A stretch of DNA of 64,000 nt from contig OY735212.1 of NCBI GenBank assembly GCA_963457665.1, positions 19,970,247 through 20,034,246 of the forward strand, given 5' to 3'. This DNA comes from Thysanoteuthis rhombus (Eukaryota > Mollusca > Cephalopoda > Oegopsida > Thysanoteuthidae). Below the pieces are notes generated by a model. It did no database searches, was not told the DNA's origin, and worked only from the letters and a program-made list of their open reading frames with translations. The stretch's first letter is position 1. Each line of letters opens with the position of its first letter. Position numbers and translations under genes: made by a program. This document shows, piece after piece, positions 37,793 through 48,690 of the stretch.

Positions 37793-38925
37793 CTAAAAGT
37801 AGGTAAGCATAAGATCATAAATATTAGTGGAATCATTTAAATTCAGCATAAAAATCACATTTATAAATGGAAAGCAATCAAAGAGCACATGCTCTGCTAC
37901 CACTGTAAACTAACTAAAAACTGAAAATTTTTTTTTTTTAAATAATACAGAGGAGAGTGCAAGAAATATGAGATCTACGACCCCCAGCTGTTAACAGTGG
38001 TCTAACAGGGAGAAGAAAAGGGGGGAAACACAAACACACACACACACACTCACCACAGATGGTGGTGAAGGTACTGTGATAGGTGAGGGAGATATGAGAG
38101 GAGGGCTGAAAACCTGAGGAGACTAGCTGTGACCACCATACAACTCATGTGGATGATAAAAATAATGTAGATTTAACTTCTAAGGAAAGTAACTCATAGT
38201 ACAAATATTGAGCTTTGTACTCAGAATTTAAATTTACCCATTTTTATTACCTGTTCTTTTTTTTTTTAACTTTTCCTGCAAAATAAAAAAACATCTTTCA
38301 ATCGAAAATTCATAGATCCAACCCCAAATTTAATCAATTTAGCATATGCCCAACCCTTCCTCAAAAGGTCATCAATATTCTTTGCAAACCCTTGGAGATA
38401 CTCTGCAGACAACTCAATTGTTAATTAGTTGGCTCTTGAAACGCTCACACAAACTAAATCAACTCAGAAACAGTACAAAGTTCATTTTAGTTAATTGAGA
38501 TGCCATCTGTCTCACATCTTAAAATTCTTTGTGAGTTTCTAGCCACAAAAAACATTGGACTCTAAAGGAACAATGTAATCTTTATATAGTAACAGTCTTA
38601 AATATTTGTTGCTATGCCATTATAAACTGGAAACAGCATCCCATTGGTTGTTAATGATGTCATATTTAGGAGTAGAATGAATAAGAATGCAGCAACTAGA
38701 GATTTTACAAGTTTAAAATGGAACTACTGGTCAAGTATTGCTGCTGGGATGCATGTTGAAGTATGATTAACTTTGGCTGGGTCACCTGGACAAGGGGAGG
38801 ACCTGGAACCACCCCCATGACCCAAGGATCATAACATCACTGAGGACATATTCCAGCAAATACTTGAGATGTATTTTACAAAATGTCCAAACAATATGGA
38901 AATACAGTTATCCTTTGATAAACAG
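37793..38925. other. intron 1, nothing recognised except simple repeats
   Basis: Holds (CA)n at 38031-38049 and a C/A-rich stretch; no coding similarity seen. Confidence 0.4.
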
Positions 38926-38929
38926 GGGA

Positions 38930-39990
38930 ACCATCATCATCAGCCTTCCAACGTCCATCGTCAAACATAGACTTCCCCAAGACTTCTCTACAGGCATTGT
39001 GGAGCCAAAACATTTTGAACTTGTCTAGTTTGTCATGCCATCTTATATTTTGTCTGCCACAGTTTTGTACATGACTTATGGGGATCCACATTGTAAGCTA
39101 TGATGTCCAGCGGTTGTTTGCTATGATCAGACCATTGCCATTCGAGTTTTGGAATGGATTCTATAATGCTTCGGACTCTTAATTTTCCTTTAATATATTG
39201 TACTGTCTTGTGTTCTCTCCAAGTTATATTAAGCATGATTCTCATGTATAGATTGTTTTGTTCCCATTTGGTAAGATTCCATATTCTAGCTCCATAGGTG
39301 ACTGTCGGAAGGATGCAGTGGTTGTATACCATTACTTTTAGCACTAATGAGATTTTCTTGTTCTTGAAGGTTGAACATGCTCTACCAAAAGTTTGCTATC
39401 TTCTTCACTGGATTTCTTCTTAGGAGGATTTAATGGAGATTCATTGTCCAAGGTGGAAGTAATGGTCTACTTCCTCCTATTCTACATTTTCAATTTTGAT
39501 TTTTGTGTCTTCGTCTTCAATGTGTTTGAAGAACATGACATTTTTTAAAGTTCATATGGAGTCCAACTTCACTATTGTCTCAATTCATGTCGTCTTGCAC
39601 ATGAACGTTCTCAGCAAAATGGAAGATGTAATCTGCAAATCTGAATTTACTTACGGATTCGCCGTCAATTCTTATTTCTTTGTTTCTCAAGTCCAGCTTT
39701 CAGAAAATCATCTTGGGGAAGACTGAACAGTTTGGGTGAGCTGGTATCATTTTTTTTTTCAACTTCTTTTTTGAGCTGAAAAGGGTTTGAGTCTTGAAAT
39801 AGCTTGACAAAGGAACTAAAGTGTCAGTAGATATGATGCAATACTCAGATATATAAAGGGTCTACACCTTGTTGAATTATAGCATCAAAAACCTCGGGGA
39901 TTTCCGCTGAGCCAAAGACCTTCTTGGAGTCAACAAATGCTAAAAGCAAGAAGCATCTTATATCCCGCTGCTTTCTCTTGATGTACCAAA
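38930..39990 (-). pseudogene. LINE reverse transcriptase relic (RTE-like), palm to C-terminus, intron 1
   Basis: In broken minus-strand frames it reads, from high to low coordinate: AFVDSKKVFGS.EIPEVFDAI..QGVDPLYI (39890-39975), then DSNPFQLKKEVEKKNDTSSPKLF, then, after frameshifts, TYGARIWNLTKWEQNN, RIMLNITWREHKTVQYIKGK, IIESIPKLEWQW. These match RT motifs A to C region and tail of RTE-type LINEs. It is in sense orientation with the transporter. Confidence 0.75.
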
Positions 39991-40239
39991 TAAAGATGGT
40001 CAATAATCTCAGAGAAAAATGGAATCAGAGGAATTTACACAGGAATAAAAATTGCTGCATCAAATACAATGTTGGTAAAGTAAATATTCGAAAGTTTTTG
40101 AAGAATTTGAACACTTAAGAGACGAGTATTAAAAAAAAAATCAACTAAAACAGTGTGACGTCATTTAGAATGAAATGAATCAGGAACGAAATAGAGAGAT
40201 CTCAAAAGTCATAAAATGGATGAGAAGATCTTACAAAAT

Positions 40240-41345
40240 CTAAGTGTAGGCAAACCTTTTGAATGCAATTCTGGGAGGAAAACAAAAGTTAAAAGAAGAA
40301 TTGAAAGAAATTGCTGTTGCTGAGCATATGGTTGATGAGAAATCTCCTTTTGCAGTAAAAGACAATGCTGAGAATTTGTCTGAACACCTTGGGAAGAAGG
40401 TTATTGAAAAAACCAGTGAGAAACATGATGACGACACTGAACGTTTGTTGAATGGAAAACTTGAGATTCCCAAGTTTATTGAAGATAACAAGAGACAATA
40501 GGCAAGAAGATTCTTCAAAATTTGAAAATTTGAAATAAAACTTCAGGAATATGACTTGAGAGAAAATTGATAATGAATGAAATTTAAAACTTGTGGCAAA
40601 TGGAAAATTTCTCAATACCAGATGTAATCTGGTTTGATGAGTGTTGGATTCGTGGGATTTTCTCAAAAATGAAGAAGGATATCCACCTGAAAATGCAGAA
40701 GGATACAGGAATAGTATGGTGAAATTTTCCAAACCCATAGAATTTGATAATTTTAGATGTCATTGTTGTCTATACGTTGAATCAGGAAGTTGGAAACCTA
40801 AAAAATGATTGGGCAAGCAAACCACTCAAGTTGTTATTACAAATGCCAGCATGTACATTTGGCTCGTGATTACTACTGTAGACAAGTTTGTTGCTACAAG
40901 TGCTCTAAAGTTAACCTCATAGTATGTTACTGTTATGCTGTCATTAAATGCTGCTTCATATGCAACTGGTCTGGTCATATTGCTCATCATTGTGACAAGG
41001 AAATCAGGAATAGGACTTATTTTAACTGTGGGAGCTTTCGGCATATCTGACAAGATTGCCTTTTCGTGTACACCAGGACTAGTTACCGGTACAGGAAATC
41101 CAGCCAGATTGTTAAAGGGTGTCCTGAATCTTGAAAATTCACTGATGCACCAGGAGTTATTCCATTTTTAGTGTTCCTATATTATATCAAATGATTTGGA
41201 ACAATCATGGGCAGGACCTTTGATGAATTAGAAAAATTGAGACTGAATGTCAGGAAATACCTGCATGGCCTTAAAGGCAGCACGGATTGGTCTGAGAGAG
41301 ATAGACTGGAAGATCAGGACTATTAACTTGAGTAGTTGAATGTCT
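40240..41345 (+). pseudogene. gag-like retroelement relic with tandem CCHC zinc knuckles, intron 1
   Basis: An 80-codon charged frame (40259-40501, no ATG start) is followed about 300 bases later by a frame with four knuckle-like units (40805-41050). The third, CFICNWSGHIAHHC, keeps the exact C-x2-C-x4-H-x4-C spacing; the others have lost residues. Downstream a frame reads FDELEKLRLNVRKYLHGLKGSTDW. It resembles nucleic-acid-binding ORF1/gag proteins of retroelements. The minus-strand copy is at 1690-2130. It is antisense to the transporter and carries stops. Confidence 0.6.
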
Positions 41346-42689
41346 GGAGACGGACCGAAACTGAATTGATATTGAGAGAACAGAGCTAACTGCCGCTGCT
41401 GTTGGACTACATGGTCGAGATAATAAGTTAAACGTCACACGGTGGAAATTCTTGAGGGTTCCATGTAAGTCCTGAATAGATGAATGTTATCTTACATTTA
41501 ACCCAGAAACTATTGAATAAATCAACTAACAGAACAATACAGCTAAGGATGGTGTTAACAGATGGACACACAATGTGTTTGCAACTAATTCCTGGATCAA
41601 GAAGAAATTAGAGTCATACAAGATTTAGATTACATTTGCCTGAAGGTTGGAGACATCAATCTGTTGTAAGTTTGAATGGAAAATCTGCAGAAAATTATGT
41701 TCATTTTTGATTGATTTTCCGGATCAAAAGTTCCATATACTAACTATCCTTCAGAAAACTAAAATTTATATTCAATCGTTATTTTCAACTATCTATTTCA
41801 ATTTCATCACAAATTAGGAAGATAGAAATTCAAATTACAATATAAACTACGATTTTGAGGAAAATATTCTGGCAACCCTGTCCTAGACTCTCACCCTACC
41901 AAATTTATCTACACTCATGATGGAGTAGTGTTTCACTAATTCACTCCCTTCAAGACCCCAGTATTCATTGTGGTTTCTCACGTCATTTATAATGGCTTCT
42001 GAACAAAGACGTGGTACTGGTATCACCAAGAAGTGTGCAATGTTATCGGTTTCTTAGAAATTAGAGCTGATAAAGAAGTTGAAGTGCATCCGTGTCATAA
42101 TGACTAACAAATATGGTGTTAAGAAACAAACTGTGACGGATATATGTAACACTAGAGACAAAAATACAGTGTAGATAAAATTAGTCTCATTTCCTTTGTT
42201 CATAATCATTTTATATTCTCGTACAATGTGAATTATATCTATGTACTGTGTCAAGTACGTATTTATGTTATTTCTATTTTTCTGTTATACCAGACCTTCA
42301 GCATTATTGGACACCTGCTTCACCATATTACTCCGTCAATAAGAGGGTTTGCAGCATTTAATGAGACAAAAACAAAGATTCAGTTCACCTTAAATGAAAA
42401 GGGGAAAAGGGATAAGCTGTCACGTATTTTTCATTTGATATTTGATATTAAGTCAAGTCACTGAGACCAGACCAGTGTTCATTTTATTCTTGGTGAGGCA
42501 GCCATATTGTTTTTGGTAATGGAAAGACACAGACAATGTAATTAAAAAGAACAGTAAGTTGGTAAATACTTCTGTTGATGACAAACATTGTCGTTGATAA
42601 ATCTGTTGATTATCATCTAAGGGGAGGGGAGGGTATGCACATCTAAGAGAAAAAGAAATCATGAACATCATCATCATGATAATACTAAC
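41346..42689. other. intron 1 near exon 1A, nothing recognised
   Basis: AT-rich, no conserved coding or repeat family. Confidence 0.4.
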
Positions 42690-43926
42690 ATATTGCCAAA
42701 GAGGTAGCATCTACGGCAGCATTGTAATTGTCAGCACTGATATGATCCACACGGATCTCTTCATACAGACTCTGGATATAGTTTGAAAGATGAATTTTCC
42801 CACAGGTTGTAGTTGCCCACCAAACTGACCAGAGGAGGAGCTTTCTGTTTTTGTATGCTGCAAGAAAATCAAGCCACATTTGATATAATCCTTCTCTGAT
42901 TGAAACTGACTTCTCTGGGTGAGGCAATTTTTTTTTTAATTTGGTCTTTTTGAAAAAATGCAGTGACTTTTTGACCAGAGTTTTGTTGCTTTTATCAGTC
43001 GGATCGACATTCTCAGTTCTTTTTGGAAGACTTTCAGAGTTTGAGGTTTGAGCTTTGCTTGAGATCATTTTTTCTTCTTGCTCCAGGCAACAAGCATCTT
43101 CATCTTTCTCATTTTCCAGGGCAGATTTGGGCTCTGCAGAATCCGCTGTACAAGAATCGTGAACTTCCATTAACTGTCCCTCATCACAATCTTCAGTGAC
43201 GTTTTCTTCAGTATCTGATTGTTTATTCACTGTCTCTGAAAGTTCTGTCTCATCTTTTGAAATCATTGCTTCTTCCTCATCTCCTTGCTTCGAATATTCA
43301 GATGGTACAGTGCTCGGACATTTGTTAGTGGTGTCTTCCTTGGAATCAACCTCGAAATAAAAAGATTTCCTGATACTCGGTAATATCAAGGCGATGACAA
43401 AGCAAATACAGACATTAACGAATGAGACTATGTTCAAGTCAAAATAGGTGGCATCAGCGAATGTGAGCAAAAGTTGTGCAAGGAGAGCGGCGATGAATCT
43501 GCCAGTCAACGAACTGGCACGGACAAAACTGGATGCGCGCCTGTAGTGGGTCTCAGAGATAGCAGCGTAAATATACGAGTAGTAGGCTATTTCGGCTGAT
43601 GTGGCACAGCCGAAAGTGAATTGCATCAACTGCATCATGAGAGTTCCCTGGCCCCAAAGCAACAGAATCCAGGTAGTGATGTAACTCAGGGCCTCAAACA
43701 TGATAACCACTTTGTATCGTAGGAAGTCCGTGAGAAGCAACACAGGAACCAAAGTGGGCAGGTAACTATATGTCCACACAGGATAAACTTCATTGTTTAC
43801 CTGTTCCATCGTCAGGTTTTTCCACTCTGGTGCTATGAGGTAGGCAGTGATGTAAGATTCAGATGGACGGAAGTCCTTGAAGACACCAAAACAACAGATA
43901 ATTCCTGTCGCAATCCTCCAGTCCAT
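42690..43926 (-). CDS. SLC19-type transporter, first coding exon 1A (helices 1-7 and long cytoplasmic loop)
   Basis: This exon encodes residues 1-412 plus one base. The start is an ATG in good context (A at -3, G at +4). Residues 13-24 carry the family signature GVFKDFRPSES, N37 lies in a KNLT sequon like the glycosylation site in the first outer loop of SLC19 proteins, and residues 116-122 read YYSYIYA. Six hydrophobic helices lie before about residue 185 and a seventh at about 363-378. The loop between helices 6 and 7 (about 193-341) is unusually long, rich in Glu, Asp and Ser, and ends in a basic patch (residues 319-334, KK..FFKKTKLKKKL). The donor after 42690 is T|GTTAGT, phase 1. Seen: ORF, motifs and splice site. 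Known: SLC19 topology. Inferred: plasma-membrane vitamin uptake. Confidence 0.9.
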
Positions 43927-43972
43927 CTTGACTGGTTATGATTATTATTATTAGTCTTCAGTTTTTAACAAG
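43927..43972 (-). other. 5' UTR part of exon 1A, with upstream splice acceptor
   Basis: On the minus strand the sequence TTCTGTCTTTCAG|CTTGTT is a near-ideal 3' splice site. It leaves 46 untranslated bases before the ATG. This implies at least one upstream non-coding exon. If exon 1B were spliced here, the frame would read ACT TGT TAA and stop at once, so 1B and 1A cannot be used together in one protein. Confidence 0.55.
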
Positions 43973-44120
43973 CTGAAAGACAGAAATAGCAGAAATGGTA
44001 GATACTGACTAAATCAAGTGATACACACATACACACACATATACAGGGGGTTTGTAAAAAAACACATTTGAAAAAGGAAATGTGTAGCATTATTTTATGA
44101 ACACCCTGTATTTTACAGAA

Positions 44121-44456
44121 ATTGTGAAACTGGTAATTCCATGGAATTCCAAAATATTTCAGTAATTTCATGAAAACCCTAGTTTCATGATCAGTGCAGT
44201 AATGATTGACTAACTTGAGAAGCTGACCATTACTACTTGGGGCCTTGTATCAAAGTAGGTTAAACTTAGTAGATATCACATATATCCCGCTTCAGTATTT
44301 ACATATTAGCTGGACATGAGGCCACAGTGATGGAGTACCTCGAGATCAAGCTCATTACAGTAGTAATGATCAGCATCACTAGCTTGTTAACCTTTTCAGG
44401 GATTTCATGGAATTACTGAAATGTTTGGGGATTTCACAAAATTACCAGTTTCACAA
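44121..44456. mobile_element. foldback element, about 60-bp inverted arms
   Basis: ATTGTGAAACTGGTAATTCCATGGAATTCC...TATTTCAGTAATTTCATGAAAACCCT (44121-44180) returns inverted at 44398-44456 (complement: TTGTGAAACTGGTAATTTTGTGAAATCCCC...CATTTCAGTAATTCCATGAAATCCCT). Inner sequences such as AGTAATGATCAGCATCACTAGCTTGTTAAC and TGATCAGTGCAGTAATGATTGACTAACTTG show further inverted similarity. It lies about 150 bases upstream of the exon 1A acceptor. Confidence 0.65.
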
Positions 44457-45190
44457 ACAGTAACATATAAGAAATTGTTTGAAATACAATTATTTCTTTA
44501 CAGGTGAAATTTCATGAATCATATATTCAGTCAAGCAAAATTCTACATATAATCAAAGTTATTTACATCATATATTTATGCAACTTAACATTTAATGTTA
44601 TGATACATAACTCCCGCTTGATATCCATTGTTAAAATTCTTTTCAATTTTCTATTTTTTTTTTTAAATTCAAAATAACATCAAACTCACTATCCATAGCT
44701 TGTGATATCAACTCGTTAAACCTTGCTCAATAAAAGAAGGATCAACAATTGTTGAGAAACTGTCAACCAGCAGGTGGGATTTTCAGCCAGTTGCTGCGGA
44801 AGGCCTGAATGAAGCTTTAGCCCCCAATGTGACCAAAACTGTTTGTTTTTTTTAGGGGTATCTTAATTCAATACCTCTGCCTAGAATGCACTGTTTATGG
44901 CTACTCGAACATTATATTCAGATAAACAGAATCAGATGAGAGAGGTAGGTAGGTAGAAATCAGATCATTATTATCAGGGTGAGTGCAAACATTGACTCGA
45001 CTCAATTATTTATCTTCAAAGTTTTCAAAAACTTACTAGCTAAAAACATGCCTGCAGGTCCTATTTGTACTCAGAAAAATTAATGGGGATATGCTGTGTT
45101 GCTCCTGAGTTACACAGTCTCATACAGACAGATGAACAAACATTTAGCGAATTATAGTAGGCTATACAAAAGCAAAAAATTTTCTTACAT
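44457..45190. other. no gene recognised
   Basis: AT-rich, no second set of transporter exons seen. Confidence 0.4.
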
Positions 45191-45194
45191 ATGT

Positions 45195-45345
45195 TTATGT
45201 CTGGAGGTGTGGAGAGGTATAACATAGAACGGCATGGTAGACTGAGTTCAAGTTTCAGCCAAGGCTATTTGGGTTCACTTTTTACTAATGCCCTTTGAGG
45301 AGGCATTAATATATTCCTCCCCCAATTATGGGTATATAACAGGGC
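45195..45345 (+). repeat. tRNA-derived SINE-1 copy (plus), short
   Basis: AGGTATAACATAGAACGGCATGG, GAGTTCAAGTTTC (box B-like), TCAGCCAAGGCTATTTGGGTTCAC, TAATGCCCTTTGAGGAGGCATTAATATATTCCTCCCCCAATTATGGG. It is the only SINE-1 in plus orientation. Confidence 0.6.
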
Positions 45346-45570
45346 AGTTGAAACCCTTCAGTCTTGTAAGGCAGTCCATCTGAGAGAAAGTTGACTCTGT
45401 CAGATAATACCTGTGGTTTGACAGTTGTTATAGTTGGTCCCAAGCTCAGGTAAGCGAGAGGAGTTGAGTGTTTTGTTAGTGACTTCAGCTGATGAAAAAT
45501 ATCACTTGCTACTGAAACCACAGCAGCGTGGTTGCTGCCCTATGTTCTACAGGGAGTCTCCATGTCCACA

Positions 45571-45890
45571 TGGACACATAGCGCAGTGGTTACAGCATCA
45601 GACAAATTACTGTCAAGTAATCTGATGGTACTAGGTTCGATCCTAGTGTGAGACAGTATAACAATACTACTAATGCTTAAAAAGAGGGGAGTACGGTCGA
45701 TATACCCCCGTCGGATAAATAAAGGGTTCAGTTCGTTACTTCCCAAAAATCTCCCAGATGTTACCTGACGAAGGCCGTAGAGTGCAACGTCCGAAACGTT
45801 GTATGAAAAACAACAAAGATGAGGATGGTCCAAATAATAATGGAAATAATAATAATACCTCATCTCAAAAATTCCGAGATATACTAAACA
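45571..45890 (+). repeat. tRNA-derived SINE-2 copy (plus)
   Basis: It has a head with CATAGCGCAGTGGTTACAGC (box A) and CTAGGTTCGATCCTAG (box B), a body with AATAAAGGGTTCAGTTCGTTACTTCCC, the motif CTGACGAAGGCCG...CGTCCGAAACG (45765-45800), and a tail GAAATAATAATAATACCTCATCTCAAAAATTCCGAG. It matches the copy at 37041-37335. Confidence 0.8.
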
Positions 45891-46039
45891 ATAAATAAGT
45901 TTATAATATAGGCATGAATCCATGGTCTTACAAGACTAATGGATGCCACCATCTGGGGTGAACATTAAACAGCCACATTTTCAATTATCTCAAGATAATA
46001 CACAAAATGTCTTTTCAGTCCATCATCACATAACTCAAA

Positions 46040-46400
46040 GACAGCTAGAGCTATGGCCAGCAATTTTTCACCGGTTACAAATAGGATCCTGGAACACGTT
46101 TTTACCTAAGTGATTTTTGAAATCCCTAATTTTTCATGTTTTTAGCGATATATAATGTAAGTATAGTGCTAATCTGTGCCCTGACTATTGGGTTATCTAA
46201 ACAAAACATCTATCGGTGTGTTAACCATATAAAATAGATATCTAGCTGAAAATCCTATCCATCAGTCATCAACACATCAAGAAGGAGCCAGTGTTAGCAG
46301 TGGCCATACTCTGGTAACCATCTCGGCTGCTGGCCAAACAGTATGAAAAATTGTGTTTACCAGTTGGTAAGATGCAGCAAAAAGATAAGATGTACCCTAA
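46040..46400 (+). repeat. dispersed repeat R3 copy
   Basis: GAGCTATGGCC..., GTTACAAATAGGATCCTGGA.CACGTTTTTACCTAAGT.ATTTTT..A, CATATAAA.TAGA..TC.AG..GAAAA.TCCTATCC.TC.GTC, CATCAAGAAG and GGTAAGATGCA are shared with 54840-55090. Confidence 0.6.
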
Positions 46401-46524
46401 GATTAGCTTGTATATAATATTTTTGGATTAAATAGCTTCCCATACCAGCAAGTCCAAGTTGCCAACCCTACATTTTCATTTTTCTTTCTGTCACAGCTGA
46501 TAATTACAATTTGGACTTTTTGGA

Positions 46525-46975
46525 AATTGTCAACAAAAACTATCAACATAGGTTTCTTCTGTTTTTAAGTTTGTCTGGCTGACTGGCTATGTATGTATTG
46601 AATGATCAGGCCACGCCACAGGAGCTAGAGGGCTGAAAATTTAAATATTTACTCCTGTCTAGAAAGATATGTTTTTTTGTTTGTTGAAAATTCCCCTCTC
46701 CTCAAATAGATTTTCAGCACGAGGTTCAATTAGCAATGTATATTCATGCTAAATTGGACCTTAAGTTTGTGTCCAGTAGCATTCATGCTTGTTTTTTGAA
46801 AAGTCTCACTATTTAGGGATCACCAGTGAACAAAAGGCAAGAGAATTAACTTATCCATTGATCACCCCTTTTTTCCCCCCAATTTCTTAATTGAACAATC
46901 AAAACACAGCATTCTGTCAAGAAATAATGGTCATGTGATGGTATCTATTGAAGGAGTCATCAGACCTACTATCAA
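46525..46975 (+). repeat. repeat family R1 copy (plus), near full length
   Basis: It starts AACTATCAACATAGGTTTCTTCTGTTTTTAAG and has CTGGCTGACTGGCTATGTATGTATTG, AGCTAGAGGGCTGAAAATTTAAATATTTACTCC, GAGGTTCAATTAGCAATGTATATTCATGCTAAATTGGACC, GTGTCCAGTAGCATTCATGC and GAACAAAAGGCAAGAGAATTAAC, ending GTGATGGTATCTATTGA. No reading frame and no clear terminal repeats. Confidence 0.75.
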
Positions 46976-47885
46976 ATTATTTTAAGGGGGAAAAAAAATT
47001 TATCTTATCGAGGAAGTACATTAACTAACCAAACAAAATAGAAATTAGTGATAAAGCTGACGAATATATCAGCTCAAGGATCCACAGTTCAAATGCAGAT
47101 TTAGATAAACGAGACTAGATAATTGCGCTAACGGGTAGGATCAATTGCTGTAAAGAAATTTCACGGTGTCGCCCATGAGTACATATCTATCATATTTGTA
47201 TGGAAACTATCACCCAAAAGATGGATACGTTGCCATCCCAAAAAATGAGTCCACAAAAAATGACATTTAAGAGTTTCAATGCAGTAGAGTTTGGTCATAA
47301 ATGATACTTGATAATATCCGTTTTGATTGCGTAACTTTCCACTAGAAATATTATAATCTTGCTGCGTATGGTTTAGAAGAAAATTAACTTTCTATTAAAA
47401 AAAAGAATGAAAATAAAGTGGCAGGAGTGTACTCATTTATTGGCAATATGGTAAATGGATTTCAGGTAATGTTTAATTTTCAAAAAGTGATATTTGTGAC
47501 TTTCAGAGTTTGCTTTTTTTCCAATGACAGAAAAATATCAGATGTAAATCCACATCTCAACAGAAAAAAAACAGTCATTCCTCTTCTTGCTCTTATCCCC
47601 TCTCAATGAGCATTACCAAAGCATCCACTGTTAGCAAGACAAATCATCAATCAGCAGTTGATATCTTCCTACTTACTCACCCTTTCTCTCTATGAAAGGT
47701 ACAAAGTTCCCATTTGCTCTACCAGTAAGCTATGTTTTCATCAGCAGGCAGTGGGTTTGGCAGAAAAAAAATATGCACAAAAAAATTTTTAAAGTGTCCG
47801 TTATAGCATGAATTTACATTGTATATTGAACCTTCTCTGATACATATTTTAGGATTGATTTTACAAAAACTTAGTTACCACTAAA
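46976..47885. other. no gene recognised
   Basis: AT-rich, no family seen. Confidence 0.4.
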
Positions 47886-47889
47886 CTAA

Positions 47890-48690
47890 TTTGAGATTAC
47901 ATCACTACAAAGAAAATTTCATGAAGTTCAATTCTATAGAACCATCAAGATGGCACACTTATAATCTTTGCCAACAAAGTTCGAGGAAGAATATGTTTCC
48001 ATCTAAGTCTGTTAGTCCATCTACACAATATCACCAAAAGTTCTCGATTTCAATGAAATTTTGTGGAAGGGTTTGGCAATGGGCTACAGACAAAGTGATT
48101 AAATTTTGAGGTAGTTCAATGAAATTTTTTAGTTATCATAGCATTTTAGCAATATGTCCACATGATATCTCAAAGTAAATGGGGCTACAGCAGGAATCAA
48201 ACCTGCAACTGATAGGGCAATGTAGTGTTGCTCTTACCATTGAGCTGAACACTTGCCGGTAATGCGAAGGCCCAAATAACTGTTCCAACTTCAATTTCTC
48301 ATTTTGCTTATTCATGGTCAATACATTCTCTATTTGTTTCTTTCAAGACAACGATTATGTTACTAAGAAATGGATATATGATCCAACAATGATATTAAGT
48401 TCTCAATACTTGACCATAAAAGTCAATTGATTTCAATTAAATTTTCTGGAAGGGTATGCCATATGGTAAAGAGGAATTGATTAAATTTTAGGGCAGATCC
48501 AGATATTTTTTCATTTTTTTTTCATTCATTTATACATGCATTTATTCACTCATTTGTTCATGCAATATCTCTGAGAGTTCTCATTGAATTTCAATGACAT
48601 TTTGTGGAATAGTGGACTGAGAAAGTATTGGTTAAATTTTGGGGCAGATTATGGAATATTTCATATTTACCTCCCTCCATGTCATAACTT
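47890..48690 (+). repeat. repeat family R2, several diverged units, split by a SINE head
   Basis: Units with ACACAATATCACCAAAAGTTCTCGATTTCAATGAAATTTTGTGGAAGGGTTTGGCAATGGGCTACAGACAAAGTGATTAAATTTTGAGG recur at about 48000, 48410 and 48550. A tRNA-like insert interrupts at 48168-48262. Confidence 0.65.
48168..48262 (-). repeat. tRNA-derived SINE head (minus) inside R2
   Basis: The complement has GTGTTCAGCTCAATGGTAAGAGCAACAC (box A) and GCAGGTTTGATTCCTGCTGTAGCCCC (box B and a tRNA-like 3' end). The 5' end does not pair with the 3' GTAGCCCC, so it is not a functional tRNA. Confidence 0.6.

Larger units (their letters stand above)
30231..43972 (-). other. SLC19-type vitamin transporter gene, four coding exons (gene span from last 5' acceptor to stop)
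   Basis: Four exons join through canonical GT-AG introns in compatible phases: 43926-42690, 37792-37600, 34275-34134 and 30350-30231. Total coding length is 1692 nt, 563 residues plus TGA. The product has the SLC19 hallmarks: a GVFKDFRPSES segment after helix 1, a YYSYIYAA segment, a central cytoplasmic loop and a FGLNTF...IVVD..GLGL segment in helix 11. The family moves thiamine (SLC19A2/A3) or reduced folate (SLC19A1) across the plasma membrane; the substrate cannot be settled from sequence alone, so no symbol is given. Introns are 4.9, 3.3 and 3.8 kb and carry SINEs, LINE relics and simple repeats. A separate 5' non-coding exon is likely because a good acceptor (TTCTGTCTTTCAG) lies 46 bases before the ATG. 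Confidence 0.88.

Noticed and set aside
40289-40738. 149-residue minus-strand frame
   Set aside because: Shadow of the plus-strand charged gag-like frame; Ser/Phe-rich composition is what the antisense of Lys/Glu codons gives.
45571-45657. Possible tRNA gene (plus)
   Set aside because: Ends do not form an acceptor stem, and a SINE body with a second copy at 37 kb follows.
48168-48262. Possible tRNA gene (minus)
   Set aside because: Boxes A and B are good but the acceptor stem does not pair; it is a SINE head.
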